Source of the DNA: Medicago truncatula
Lineage: Eukaryota > Streptophyta > Magnoliopsida > Fabales > Fabaceae
Direction of reading: 5' to 3'
DNA: 64,000 bases
Assembly (NCBI RefSeq): GCF_003473485.1
Contig: NC_053045.1
Span: 56,834,494-56,898,493 of the forward strand
Made by a program: the position numbers and the translations under genes. The notes beneath the pieces are model-generated. The model saw only the letters and a program-made list of their open reading frames with translations. It was not told the origin of the DNA and did not search any database. Positions 10,741-22,100 of this stretch are shown in pieces. The stretch's first letter is position 1. Each line of letters opens with the position of its first letter.

Positions 10741-10984
10741 TTTGATGTGATTATATTTATATACAATTCATTTTGGTGTTTTCAAAATAAATGTCGATAT
10801 TATTACATTGAACACTTTTACGAACTTAAAACTTTATAGTTATATGAGTAAATTTTGGTACAATTTACCATTTGTCCATCGACCCAAAAGAAAAATTGAT
10901 TTATTTAAACCGTAACGTGTTTCATGATATTTTGTGAACAAAGACTTCTTGATATAGAATTTACGTGCTATTCCTTCATGCATA

Positions 10985-11820
10985 TAGTTATAGAAAATGG
11001 GAGTGTTGGACTTGGAAGGAAGTGCGGTTAACAAAACAAAAATATTTAGGGTTTGTTTGGATGCGCAAAGAAAGTGAAAGGAAAGATTGTCTAAGGAAAG
11101 AGAAAGAGTAGAAAGTGAGAGGATTGTTTTGGTTGTTTGGTACAAGAGAAAGTGGAATAGAAAGTTGGAGGAAAGAAATGCCTAAATGTAGTAATTGACA
11201 TAAGTACCCTTAAACAAAAATAATATGTTAGAAAAAAAATAAATAATAAAAATTGAGGTATTTTAGACATTTTAAACATAATACTAGTGTTTCTCAAGTT
11301 CTCTGTCCAAAATAAATTACATTATGATCCATATATTAAATTGATATGTATTTTCTTATATTAATATTTATAATATTCTAAGATAAAATAAATTCATAAT
11401 ATAATACAAAAAATAGAACATAATGTCAAAATAAAAATACAAAAAAATAAAACATAGAAATGGTAACAAAAAATGATGAAAACCTGACACAAAAAAGAAA
11501 AATGGTACTTACACTAAAAAAAAGCGCTGGAAACGGAAACAATTTGAAAGCAAGGGCATTTGTGACTTTTCAACATAAGAATGGGTTTTCTACACCCTTT
11601 CTGCACAAACCAGCGCGGAAACAATTTTTGTGTGGGCCCCATCAATATTCTTCTTTCCTATGTCTTTTTATGTTGCTCCAAACAATAGAAATCTTTCCTT
11701 TCCAGTTTCATTTTGTCCCCTCACAATCTTTCCTCTCTCTATCTATTAAAACAAACACACCCTTAAGGTCAAACAAACAAACTGCAAATGCTGCTCTGTA
11801 GATGAGGGACAAACCTTCAC
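10985..11820 (+). pseudogene. Relic 5' end of a third dienelactone hydrolase gene
   Basis: 10985-11045 matches the leader of DLH copies A and C (GGAAGTGCGGTTAACAAAAC resembles the first bases of the window). After a MITE at 11049-11762, the leader resumes at 11766 (AGGTCAAACAAACAAA, as at 18291-18306) and runs into a few exon 1 bases (ATGCTGCTCT) before homology stops near 11800. There is no usable start codon or reading frame. It shows that the DLH cluster once had at least three members. Confidence 0.7.
11049..11762. mobile_element. PIF/Harbinger-like MITE (714 bp)
   Basis: Ends GGGTTTGTTTGG and CAAACACACCC are imperfect inverted repeats, flanked by TTA at 11046-11048 and 11763-11765, the usual target duplication of PIF/Harbinger. 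Interior AT-rich with no transposase seen. It splits the DLH leader relic. Confidence 0.65.
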
Positions 11821-11840
11821 ACATAATATAGAAAAAATAT

Positions 11841-12229
11841 AGGTTAAATGCATCTAATGGTCCTTTAAGTTTTTCATTTTTTTCAAAGTCGTCCTTTAAG
11901 TTTCAAAAGTCTCAAACAAGTTCTTTTAGATTTTGAATCTTTTCAAACAAGTCCTATTGTAGATAGCATAGTTGGTAATTGCTTCCTTGAACTCATCTTT
12001 GGTACCAAATCTGACTCCTAACATCCACTTAAAATTAGTCATCTTTTTAGGCATGACAAATGGTGGATAATGCTCTTTGTTGTTATCATCTAAATCATCA
12101 CCATCATCCTTTAAAATGACCTGTTTGAAACGATTCAAAAACTAAAAGGACTTGTTTGGGACTTTTGAAACTTAAAGGACGACTTTGAGAAAAACGAAAA
12201 ACTTAAAGGATCTTTAGATGCATTTGATC
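11841..12229. mobile_element. Mutator-type non-autonomous element with a transposase fragment
   Basis: Inverted terminal repeats (TTAAATGCATCTAATGGTCC at the left, its near inverse AAGGATCTTTAGATGCATTT at the right) extend more than 80 bp inward. An AAAAATAT direct repeat flanks it (ending 11840; 12230-12237), consistent with the 8-9 bp duplications of Mutator elements. The interior encodes a mudrA-like fragment on the reverse strand. Confidence 0.65.
11926..12138 (-). pseudogene. mudrA-like transposase N-terminal fragment
   Basis: A 70-residue frame with FKWMLGVRFGTKDEFKEAI, the conserved N-terminal segment of plant Mutator transposases, preceded by an acidic stretch. The catalytic DDE and zinc regions are absent. 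It lies between the inverted repeats of the host element. Confidence 0.75.
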
Positions 12230-12934
12230 AAAAATATATTTATATTATTTTATACATACCGTTGGCTCTCGACGAGTATAATGCGAATGTAAATTAAAAT
12301 TCCAAAATATAAAAGAAATTGAATCTTACAACGCAGTGGTGGCGATAAAATTAAATACCAATATTTAACATGAAAAACTCTATAATACTAAGAGAAAAAC
12401 CACGTGACAAACTCCAAAAAATATTTCATTATATTAAAAAATATTACAATATTCTCTCACGGTCTCACCTCTCTCTTGGATGCACAATATTGAATAGGCT
12501 TAATTACACTTTTGGTCCATGTGTTTTGGCCTAACCACGAAAATGATCCTGCCCTTTTAAAACACAACAAAACTGTCCTTCAATTATCATTTTTGTTGCA
12601 TTTATAATCCTACCACTCATTTTATCCTCCAAATACATTGAGATGGCAAATGAACACCTATGTGAAAATAACATTTACATGTCATTAAAAAATTAATTTT
12701 TTATTTAAAAAACAATTTAAACATTTAATAAATTAAAAAAAAAAACAAATTGTAATTGAAAATGACAATTTTTTCACTTAATGAATCCAAACATGTGAGA
12801 AAAGTCCATTATACCCCTTTCACAAAATATGAAATTAAAATTAAAATCAAAATAAAACCATTCAAACTATGGTATTGGAAAGAATTTAAAAAAATAGATA
12901 TGGATTCTAAATTTTGCAAATTAGTTTCAACAAA

Positions 12935-15099
12935 AATGATATTTTGCAAAGGAAAGTTATCTTCAATTAATGCTCTCATGGACTTGTTCAATTCTTATGT
13001 TCTGGCTTCAGGCCAAGTTATCAATCCCTCCAAGTCTACTGTTTATTATGGTTCTATCTCTAATGCCAGGCTGAAGCAGATAACTAATCTTATAGGTTTT
13101 AATAAAGGTTCTTTTCCTTTTTCTTACCTTGGAGTTCCAATTTTTAAAGGGAAACCAAAAAAATCTCATTTGCAGCCTATTGCGGATAAGATTAAGTCTA
13201 AGCTTGGTGCTTGGAAAGCCTCTCTTTTATCTATTGCAGGGAGAGTCACTCTTATGAAAGCTGTGATTCAAGGTATGATGATGAACACAATCTCTTTGTA
13301 CTCTTGGCCCAATTCCTTGTTAAAAGAAGTAGAGGCTTGGATCATAAATTTTATCTAGAGCGGTGACATCTCTAAAAGGAAGCTGGTTACTATTTCTTGG
13401 AAGAAGGTGTGTAAACCTTTTTCAGAAGGTGGCTTGGGGTTGAGGTCTTTGTATACTCTGAACGAATCAACTAATTTGAAATGTGCTGGGATCTTAAAAA
13501 TTCTAGTGAAGATTGGGCAATTCTCCTTCGAAGCAAGGTGTTTAGGGGAAGGAAAGTAATCTCTCACGATATTTTCTCTTCTATTTGGAGCAGTGTTAAA
13601 TCAGAAATCAACAACATCAATGACAATTGCAGCTGGATCATAGGTAATGGAGAGAATATTAATTTTTGGCTTGATACCTGGATTGACAAACCTATTGCAT
13701 CTTTGCTTAATTTGCCAGATATTGTTCATAGCACTCTAACAGCTAGGATCTCTGAATACATTCATAATTCTCTCTGGCACATCCCTCAATCGATCCTGGA
13801 TTCTTACCCCATTTTGAGTCAACTTGTCATGCAAATTACTCTTCCCAAGCATCCAAAAATGATAAACTTGTCTGGAAAACTAGTTCAACGGGTGATCTTT
13901 CTCTTAAGGAAGCTTTTCTATTCAAGTATGGTGCTGGCCAAAATATTTCTTGGGCCAAGGATTTATGGAGCCCAGATATCCCACCTTCAAAATCTTTGAT
14001 GACTTGGAGACTCATGCACAACAAGCTCCCTACCGATGGTAACCTTGCTCTTAGAGGTTGTAACCTCCCCTCAATGTGTTCATCCTGTCAGGATTATAAG
14101 GAAACCACTTTTCATTTATTCTTTGAATTCACCTTTGCTTCAAAAATATGGTCTTGGCTAGCATCTCTTCTCAATATGTCGTTGATCTTCAATTCTCCGA
14201 TGGATATTTGGGCTATCTTAGCAAATAGCTGGACTCCTCAATGCAAAGTAGTAGTTCAAGCTTGCATCATCAATATTTTAAACATCATATGGCTTAGGAG
14301 GAACAATATTCGATTTCAAGGTAAGACGGTTGATTGGAGAATAGTCATAAACTTGATCATTTCCAAAGTCTCTTTATCAGGGAACCTTACCACTAAAACT
14401 GTTGCTGCTAATATGTTAGAATTCACCATCTTGAAAGCTTGCAAAGTTAACATCAAGCCTCCTAGGGCTTCCTTGATCAAAGAAATCATTTGGGCTCCTC
14501 CTATGCATTCTTGGGTGAAGGTGAACAAATACGGTGCATCTATCAAGAATCCTTCAAGAGCAGCAGCGGGTGGAATTTTTAGGAACTCCGAGGGTGTTTA
14601 TTTAGGTGGATTCTCTCAATTTCTTGGTGATGCTAATGCTCTTTATGCTGAACTAATTGCAGCAATCAATGCTATTGAAATTGCTGCCTTGATGGGAATC
14701 TTCAATGTTTGGTTAGAGACAGACTCTCAGTTAGTGATTCTTGCTTTCAAATCCAAATATGTTGTTCCTTGAAGTTTAAAAAATAGGTGGGAAAATTGTA
14801 TTCAGTCTACCCATAGGATGAGATTCTGTGCTTCGCATGTTTACAGGGAAGGAAATATATGTGCGGATAGACTGGCGAATTTTGGTTTGTCTTTATCTTC
14901 TTCAGAGCTGTTTTGGTTTGATAGCATTCCTGACTTTGTTAGGAGGGAGTACAATAGGAATAGGTTGGGTAGGCCCAACTTTAGGTATGTTACCTTTTGA
15001 AAAGGTTTTAGTTTGGTCCCCCTTTTCTCTTTTGTACTTCTTTTCTCTTTAATGAAATGATTAGATGCTCTTTGCATCCTTTCAAACAAAAAAAAAAAA
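12935..15099 (+). mobile_element. 5'-truncated L1-type LINE, degenerate, with poly(A)
   Basis: In several frames the segment encodes the end of a non-LTR reverse transcriptase (IFCKGKLSSINALMDLF, ASGQVINPSKS, YLGVPIFKGKP, LSIAGRVTLMK), the connecting zf-RVT region (SWAKDLWSPDIPPSKS, TWRLMHNKLPTDGNL) and a C-terminal RNase H (GGIFRNSEGVYLGG, WLETDSQLV, HVYREGNICADRLANFGLS). It ends in an A-rich tail at 15088-15099. Stops at 13358 and 14772 and frameshifts near 13480 and 13870-13990 kill it. The RT active site is upstream of the truncation and missing. No convincing target duplication was found. Confidence 0.88.
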
Positions 15100-15319
15100 T
15101 TCTCTCCCTCTTTCACGTGAGTTTACTAGACAAGCAAGGAACTTAACAACAACAGCAGCAACCCAACATCAGCATCCACCCAACCTAGAAAAATATGGAT
15201 TTCTTCAAATTTAAAACATCAAAATAGGATCATTTGGTAACAACAACAACCCATAAACCGAGAAAAATAGATTTCGCCGAATTCATCTCTTCAACAACAA
15301 CAGCAGCAAACATCAACAA

Positions 15320-15586
15320 GTAAAAGATGAATGGGGCTTTTTTTGAATCTGCTTTAGGGACTGGTTTTTGCGGTCTCAGCTTGTTGTTCGGTGTTGGGAG
15401 AGCTTGCATATAGTTTCTGTTCTGTTTGTATTTTTTGGCTCTTTCAATTTTTGTAATTTCCTTTTCCTGCTTGGCTCCTATCGTTGCTGTGGTTATCAGT
15501 TAGCAGGGGTCTTTTTGTAACAGCTTGCCTAATTGCACATCTTGTGCTAGGCTTTTCTAATATATTATGCTGATTCAAAAAAAAAA
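15320..15586 (+). mobile_element. LINE 3' end, 5'-truncated
   Basis: A 267 bp segment resembling an L1 3' UTR, ending in poly(A) at 15577-15587 and flanked by ATCAACAA at 15312-15319 and 15587-15594. It carries no coding sequence. The surrounding 15100-15320 and 15590-16050 contain CAA-rich repeats and no gene. Confidence 0.65.
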
Positions 15587-16057
15587 ATCAACAACATCAA
15601 ACCAAATTCCACTCGTTTTTTTGCTTCCTTTCAAAAATTGATGGAAAAGAAATAAAAAATTTCATCTATAAGAACATTAGAACCCTAATTCCTAAATCTG
15701 GAAATTAATGAAATCATTTTCAGTTCCTTCTATCTTTTCTTGTTCAGTACACTAATAGAACATGATTACACCTTACACGACAAGAGAAACGAAAGAGGAA
15801 ATCAATTTTGCAGTTTCAGTACAAGAATGAAGCAGAACTGAAACAAGATTTGCGATTTACGGTTTCAACAACAGAGGAAAACGATTTTGCAGTTTCAACA
15901 ACAATTGGGATACAATTTTGTGATTTTTGGGTTGAAGACGAACTGGAAATGGATAATATCTAATGTTATGGTGTTATGAGAGGAGCTATGGAGGAAGAAG
16001 AAGAACTAGAACACGTTGATTTGTTTTCTAAATTTTTTTGTTTTCTTTTTAATTTTT

Positions 16058-17721
16058 GACTTAAATATGTAAATCGTCCTTGTAATTTTGCGTGTTTTTT
16101 GTTTTCGTCCTTGTATCTTTTTTTGTTCTAAAATAACCCCTGCAAGTTGATAACATTTTGATTTTCGTCCTTCCCGTCAAACTCGGTTACAAAAACGCCT
16201 TGTTGGCTAACAGTGAGTGACGTGGCAAGTGCTGACTTGACCAAACACGCTTATGTGGACTGACAGATGATCCCTGACTATATTACAGGGACCAAAACTA
16301 AAAATGAAAAGGTACATAGGGACGAAATTAAAAACACCTAAATATGAAATTTAGGTGGCCTTCCAGAAGATCCCTGACTAGATTACATGGACCAAAACCA
16401 AAAACGAAAAATTACAGAAGGACGAAATTAAAAATCATGAAGTTATAAAATTTGAAATTAAAATCCCTTGTTGTTTCCATCTTCTTCGTCTCTCTCTGCC
16501 ATATTCTTCTTATTCTGCACCATTGAAATTGTATGCCGTGCTAACAATGTCTTCATCATCAATTAAGTCTTTTTCTGCAATTGAATTCCACAACTTCTAA
16601 ATCCTCATACAAAATCGAGAACAAACTTTCTTTTTTCATGTATTGATAGATTGAAAATATGATTCTTTTGTGCAAGCAAAATCCATAAAGCTTAACAATA
16701 TTTATCTGTTTATTTTTGATAATATTCTCACTTCAATTCTGAAACTCGCATCAAAAGACGACACATCTGCTTCATAGTTGTGAAGTTTCTTTAAGGTGGC
16801 AAATTTGCCACATGATAATTGAGTCTTGTATACACTTCCATATGCTTATGTCACGATGCAATATCTAATGTCAAAGTGTTGCTTTAATAATGTCATCATA
16901 TGTTATTTTTCCATCATAATTCCATATGTCAAACAAATTCTCATTCTTTGTTGTCGTTGTGTATTCTTTCTTGTTGGTGGAATTATGACAAAGTTTGAAG
17001 CATATGAGAAATGAGAAGGGTGAGATTACAATTGTAAGGATAAGAAGAACAATGGAAACATCATTCTTGTGCTTTACATTATTATTATTAATTTTCTTGT
17101 GGGGTAACCAAGGAAGGAATTGGGTATATGAATTGGTACATCCATCTTTGTTCCATATTATCGTAACAAAATCAATACAAGTTGGAATGGAATCCATACA
17201 ACAGAGAGAAGATGATGAAGAAGATGGCATAGGTTTTTAACTTCGTGATTTTTAATTTCGTTCCATACGATGAAGAAGCTGTGAAATTCAATTGAAGAAA
17301 AAAAAATAATGGATGATGAAGACATTGTTGCCAGGCATGTGATTTCAGAAGCACAAAAGAAGAAGAAGAAAAAGAATATGGCAAATAGAGAGGAAGAAGA
17401 TGGAAACAACAAGGGTTTTTAATTTCAAATTTTTAACTTCGTGATTTTTAATTTCGTCCTTCTGTAACTTTTCGTTTTTAGTTTTGGTCCCTGTAATATA
17501 GTCAGGGATCATCTGTCAGTCCACATAAGCGTGTTTGGCCAAGTCAGCACCTGCTACGTCACTCACCGTTAGTCAGCAAGGCGTTTTTGTAACAGAGTTT
17601 GACTGGAGGGACGAAAAGCAAAAGGTTATTAACTTACAGGGGTTGTTTTAGAACAAAAAAAGATACAGGGACGAAAACCAAAAACACGCCAAATTACAGG
17701 GACGATTTACATATTTAAGCC
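16058..17721. mobile_element. Mutator-type foldback element with long terminal inverted repeats
   Basis: The left end GACTTAAATATGTAAATCGT and right end ACGATTTACATATTTAAGCC are inverted. The inverted arms run about 450 bp each (16058-16520 against 17340-17721), with AACAAGG and CTTCTTC-rich segments paired near their inner limits. A 9 bp duplication TTAATTTTT (16049-16057, 17722-17730) fits Mutator. The central 16520-17340 has short frames only (for example at 16826 and 16995), with no recognised protein. Confidence 0.75.
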
Positions 17722-18240
17722 TTAATTTTTTAACTTAAACTTGTTTTTTTTTTGTTCAAGAAGAGATGAATGAATGTTAATAATTCTGAATTTTGATTTA
17801 CAACATAGGTTTTTTATTTTATTTTAAGCATTTTATATTTTTTAATTTTTTTTTAAAATTTATTATTTAATTGATTTAAATTACATTTTTCATGTGGGAA
17901 TTGCCACAGGTGTTTTTTTTACCACATCAGTTAAAAATCTGACACATGTGCGTTTTTGGAGGATAAAATGGAGGGGAGGACGAAAAATGCAACAAAAATG
18001 ATAATTGAAGGACAATTTTGTTCTGTTTTAAAAGAGCATGACCATTTTCATGAGTAGGCTAAAACACGAGAATTAAAAGTGTAATTAAACCTATTGAATA
18101 TTCTTCAAAATCAGCCCCACAAGCTACAAGCCTATGATCGAAAGGCTATAGCACAAGCAGCATTCAATTTGTTAGAAGCAAATTTCTTTGGCTGGATTTT
18201 ACCCGCATGTAGTGGGTCCTACACATACATCTAATCTAGT

Positions 18241-18248
18241 TATAAATA
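18241..18248 (+). promoter_or_regulatory. Probable TATA box of DLH copy C
   Basis: TATAAATA lies 60 bp before the start codon at 18308, a fitting distance for a short leader. The corresponding stretch in the relic near 10985 has lost it (TAGTTATAGAAAATG). Confidence 0.5.
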
Positions 18249-18307
18249 GAAATGTGAGTGTTAAGTATTTTGGAGGGAAGTAAAATTAAAAGGTCAAACA
18301 AACAAAA

Positions 18308-20774
18308 ATGTTAGGTCCGGCATGCTGCTCAAACCCACCAATTCTGAACTCTTTCAGTGGTGCTGGCCATGTTGCTAAACTTGGTGGTGTTGATGCTTAT
18401 CTCACTGGTTCTCCTCTTTGCACCTTCGTCATTCTCCTCGTCTCCGACATTTTTGGTACTGTTCTATTGCCTTTCCTTCTTATCTATGGCTGATTATTTT
18501 GAGGAGGTCATGGTTTCATATATTGAATGCATCTACACATGTTTAACAGTTTTTGTCTTCACATGCTTAATTTGTTTTGTAGGATATAAAGCCCCAATTT
18601 TAAGGTATGATGATAATTATCAATTCTCACGTTTTTCAATATGAAATGTTGATACTAAGCGCTTCCTTTGGTCTTGAATATAAGCAAAAGTAAATAATGA
18701 ACTTCGTCAAAATTAAATTTGAAGTAAATAGATTTTGACTTTTTGGCCTGTCTACCTTTTTTCACTTGTAAAAGAATCGGTTGTTTCATTCCTTCTGGTT
18801 TACATTTCGTTGAATTGTTTTGTGAAGGATGTTTGCCGACAAGGTTGCAGCAACCGGGTATTATGTGGTGGTTCCCGACTTCTTCAACGGAGATCCCTAT
18901 GATCCTCGGAATGTTGACAGACCTATAGATGTTTGGGTGAAAGACCATCTGCCAGTTAGTACTTTTATAATGATTTTTTTTTTTTTTTAAATAAGAAAAA
19001 ACTGTATTGAAATTCAATTTTTGATAACTCTGATCTTAAATTATGATTAAGATGCTAAACGCCTTGTTTAATGTTATTGTGCCTTCCACATTTATTTATA
19101 ATACATAATAATTTTCTGGTACTTGCATGTATTATATTTATAGGAGACAGGTTTTGAAGTTTCACAACCCATAATTGAAGCCTTGAAAAGTAAAGGTATT
19201 TCTACTATTGGAGCTGCTGGATTTTGTTGGGGTGGTGAGTGTCTTTTAACTTGTTTGGTTTTCTTACCCTCCTTTTTGTGTATAAAGATATTTCTTCGTT
19301 GACACTGAACCTTCAACTCCTTTAATCTCTTAGATTGCCGTCTAAGTCTATAAGGTGAATGTATTATATATTTATGTTTTATTCTTTCTATCAGCTAAGA
19401 CTGTGTGTGAACTCATTCAAGCTGCTGTGTTAGCACATCCATCATACATCACAGTAGACGACATCAATGGTATGGATTTTCATTTTTCAGTGTTTGAATT
19501 ATTTCTCAATTTGCATATTCCTTGATTAGAGGACTCAGTAAATTAGTTTAATAAAGCCATGTGAACTTCTTGTCAATTATCATGACACCAATTTTAAATA
19601 TATTTGAATGTAAGAGGCTCAATGACTCTTAACTTCCTACATAGTTTTATGCATGCTTTTATTGACTAACCTGTTACGTGAAGTGTTTAACTACCGTTTA
19701 TTAGATTTTTTTTTAAGGGACTTATTGGAATAATTTATTCATCATCGAAGTACAAATAATAATTACTCTTCGTTTTTCTAAAATATATTATTTGTCGGTA
19801 ATTGTATAGTGAAACAAATAGTCAAAATTAAAGAAAAATGAGAAGTTATCCTAAGATATAAAGCATGAGTATTCTAAATTATTCTTAGATACAACCCAAA
19901 TATTATGACAAATTTTCCATATATTCTTACAATGTTCATGATGTAGCAATTAATTATTAGTCTTTCTTTCAGGTGTTAATATTCCAATTGCTATACTTGG
20001 AGCTGAGAATGACCAAGTTACTCCTCCAGAGGTCATAAAACAATTTGAACAAGTCTTGGCTGCTAACTCTGAAGTCAGTGAATCTTCCATTCTTTTGTGG
20101 TTATTTACCATTACATATACATCTATACATTTCTGTATGTTCCTTAGATATGTTTTCCTTATGCAAAAAATTTCGAGTATTTAGATCGTACTTATTCCAA
20201 TGTGAACACTAATATAGTCCATACCGTTAGTTGATATTTTATTTTTTATTTTTTAAGGGAACCGTTAGTTGATATCTGCTGAGTGATAAAGTGGCAAATA
20301 AATTGCAACCATCACCACCACATGTTTTATACTTTAGGGACTACTTAAGCTTTACAAATTATTTATTATTCTCATAAACTTTAAAGACTAACTGGAAGAA
20401 AGAGTGACACTTGTCGAACTACTTGAGAATTTACTCATTATGTTGATTGGGGTAGTGAGGTTGAGTAGTTCAACTGAATTAAGGTAAGAAATAAAAATTT
20501 GAAGTTCTTGAATTCAAACCCGTACAAAAAAGAACAACTAATAGAGCAACTACTTATTAACATTTGACATTAAAAAAAAATAATTGTCATGTATTTTAAG
20601 ATATATCACTCATGTATCCTTTTGTTTGTGCAGGTTGATAGTTTTGTTAAAATATTTCCTAATGTCTCGCATGGCTGGACTATAAGGTATGACACTAAAG
20701 ACCCAGAAGCTGTGAAGGCTTCAGAGGAGGCACGTCAGATCTTGTTGGATTGGTTTGATAAACATCTTAAGTGA
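18308..20774 (+). CDS. Dienelactone hydrolase family protein, copy C (7 exons)
   Basis: Exons 18308-18455, 18583-18604, 18828-18954, 19144-19234, 19395-19469, 19973-20073, 20634-20774; 705 nt, 234 residues, same exon phases as copy A. The triad is preserved: Cys127 in GFCWGAK, Asp168 in GAENDQVTP, His201 in NVSHGWT. Exon 5 is 15 nt shorter than in copy A, losing five residues in frame after AKTVCEL. Introns align with copy A, including a shared GTCAGT donor after exon 6, so the two arose by tandem duplication before the Copia insertion. Soluble, no signal peptide seen. Enzyme substrate not predictable. Both reading frame and splice sites are intact, and a TATA box lies upstream, so this is probably expressed. 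Confidence 0.88.
20455..20581 (+). repeat. SINE family 2, diverged copy (DLH copy C intron 6)
   Basis: Box-A-like TAGTTCAACTGA and box-B-like TTGAATTCAAACCC, then a tail ATTTGACATT before poly(A), parallel to the SINE at 48030-48190. Strongly diverged; boundaries approximate. Confidence 0.4.
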
Positions 20775-21339
20775 GAAATCTTGTTGGATGAAGAACTCCT
20801 AGAGTGGAGGATGTAAACATGTCACTCATTCCATGCTTTTATTATTTACAGCAAAATAAATGTGATATGAAATCTTAAAGGTCTATTTTAAGGATTCATT
20901 TGTTGCAATTTGATTTCATGTATTCTGAATTATATTTGGGTTTTTGTCTAATGTGCATAACTAAAACAATACTATATCATATATAAGTTTATTTTCTACC
21001 ATGGCATCAATAAACTTCGTTATATCATTTAATAATATAACTTAGCAATCCATTAAAAAACAATCTTGTGAGAGGTGCAAGATATATGTGCCGTGTGCAC
21101 CATACACCATAAACTTTGGGTTGCACTTGAGTGACATATAGCACTTGGTGACATTGGTCAACCATAATATCACAAGCGTATAAAAAAACAAAATAAAAAT
21201 CTTCTGAAAGAGAGAGAAGAAAGCCACTTGTAAGATTGTGGTCGGTCAATATCATCAATCTCATCAAATGATATGTCACACAAGTGTTACCCATTAACTT
21301 TACATATATTTGGTATGAGTATTGATACATTAATTGACA

Positions 21340-22100
21340 TCCCTACATGTACATTTCACTCTTGTACACCACTTACCTATCAAATTAAATAATAAAATAA
21401 TATTCCATTTCCACTCTTGTACATCCTGCTTGTGTACACCACTCATCTGATCCTATCGCGTCTTTCTCCTTGTTCCCCTTTTTAGTCACTAGCCAATGAG
21501 ATCTCCTCCCTCGTACTCACCACCGCCGTCATCCTCAGCCACCATTGCCACCTACCTCCTCCTCATTTCTTTTAGTGAAAGGTCACCTTCTCCCTTCTCA
21601 GATACGGGAACACAACCTTTGCACCACCACTGCCACCCACCTCATCCTCAGCCACCACTACCGACCCCGTCCTTAGCAACCACCAATGTTGTCGTCTCTC
21701 CTGCCTCTTCTCTCTGCCACCACCACCACCCTCGCTCGTCGTATCACCATCATATTTCACTACCACCACAGTCCCCCGCCGTCTCATCTCATATCTAACC
21801 ACGCCTATTGTTCAGATCTGTCATTGTTTTGCGACCCATCTCATATATTTCATTTTCAGATATGCAGATTTACATTTTTTTTCTTCTTCAAATATGTTGT
21901 GTGGGAGGATGGTCGAAGAAGAAAATGTAGAGAGAGGGGAAGACTCCGGCGGCGACGAGGCGGAATGGGGTGGCGGGTGATCGGAGAAGAAAGAGAGAGC
22001 TCTTTGAGTGAGGGAGAGCTGAATAGTCAACTTTTTAATTTGATAGAACAGTTTTTTAATATTAAAACTGTCACATCAGCAAGTAGTACAAAGTGTGTAC
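21340..22100. other. GC-richer island with weak terminal inverted repeats
   Basis: The termini are weakly inverted (TTGTACACCACTT with TATCAAATTAA on the left; the inverse near 22030-22110). The interior 21490-22010 is unlike its AT-rich surroundings: CCACCACC-rich on the + strand and GGCGGCGAC near 21945. Open frames at 21496 and 21686 are low-complexity and I do not call them genes. It could be a Mutator-type element carrying a captured gene piece. The rest of 20775-22795 holds the DLH 3' UTR and AT-rich DNA. Confidence 0.3.

Larger units (their letters stand above)
12495..18088. mobile_element. 5.6 kb unit bounded by long inverted repeats, containing nested elements
   Basis: 12495-12660 and 17930-18088 are inverted copies: the left begins AGGCTTAATTACACTTTTGG, the right ends AAAAGTGTAATTAAACCT. 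The match continues through a GTCCTTCAATTATCATTTTT segment and its inverse for about 150 bp. ATTGAAT flanks both sides (12488-12494, 18089-18095). Inside lie a LINE relic, a LINE 3' end and a Mutator-type foldback element. Superfamily is uncertain because the flanking repeat (7 bp) fits none cleanly. Confidence 0.55.

Noticed and set aside
12756-12935. N-terminal part of the LINE open frame as RT coding sequence
   Set aside because: Residues before IFCKGK do not match reverse transcriptase. The homology starts only near 12935.
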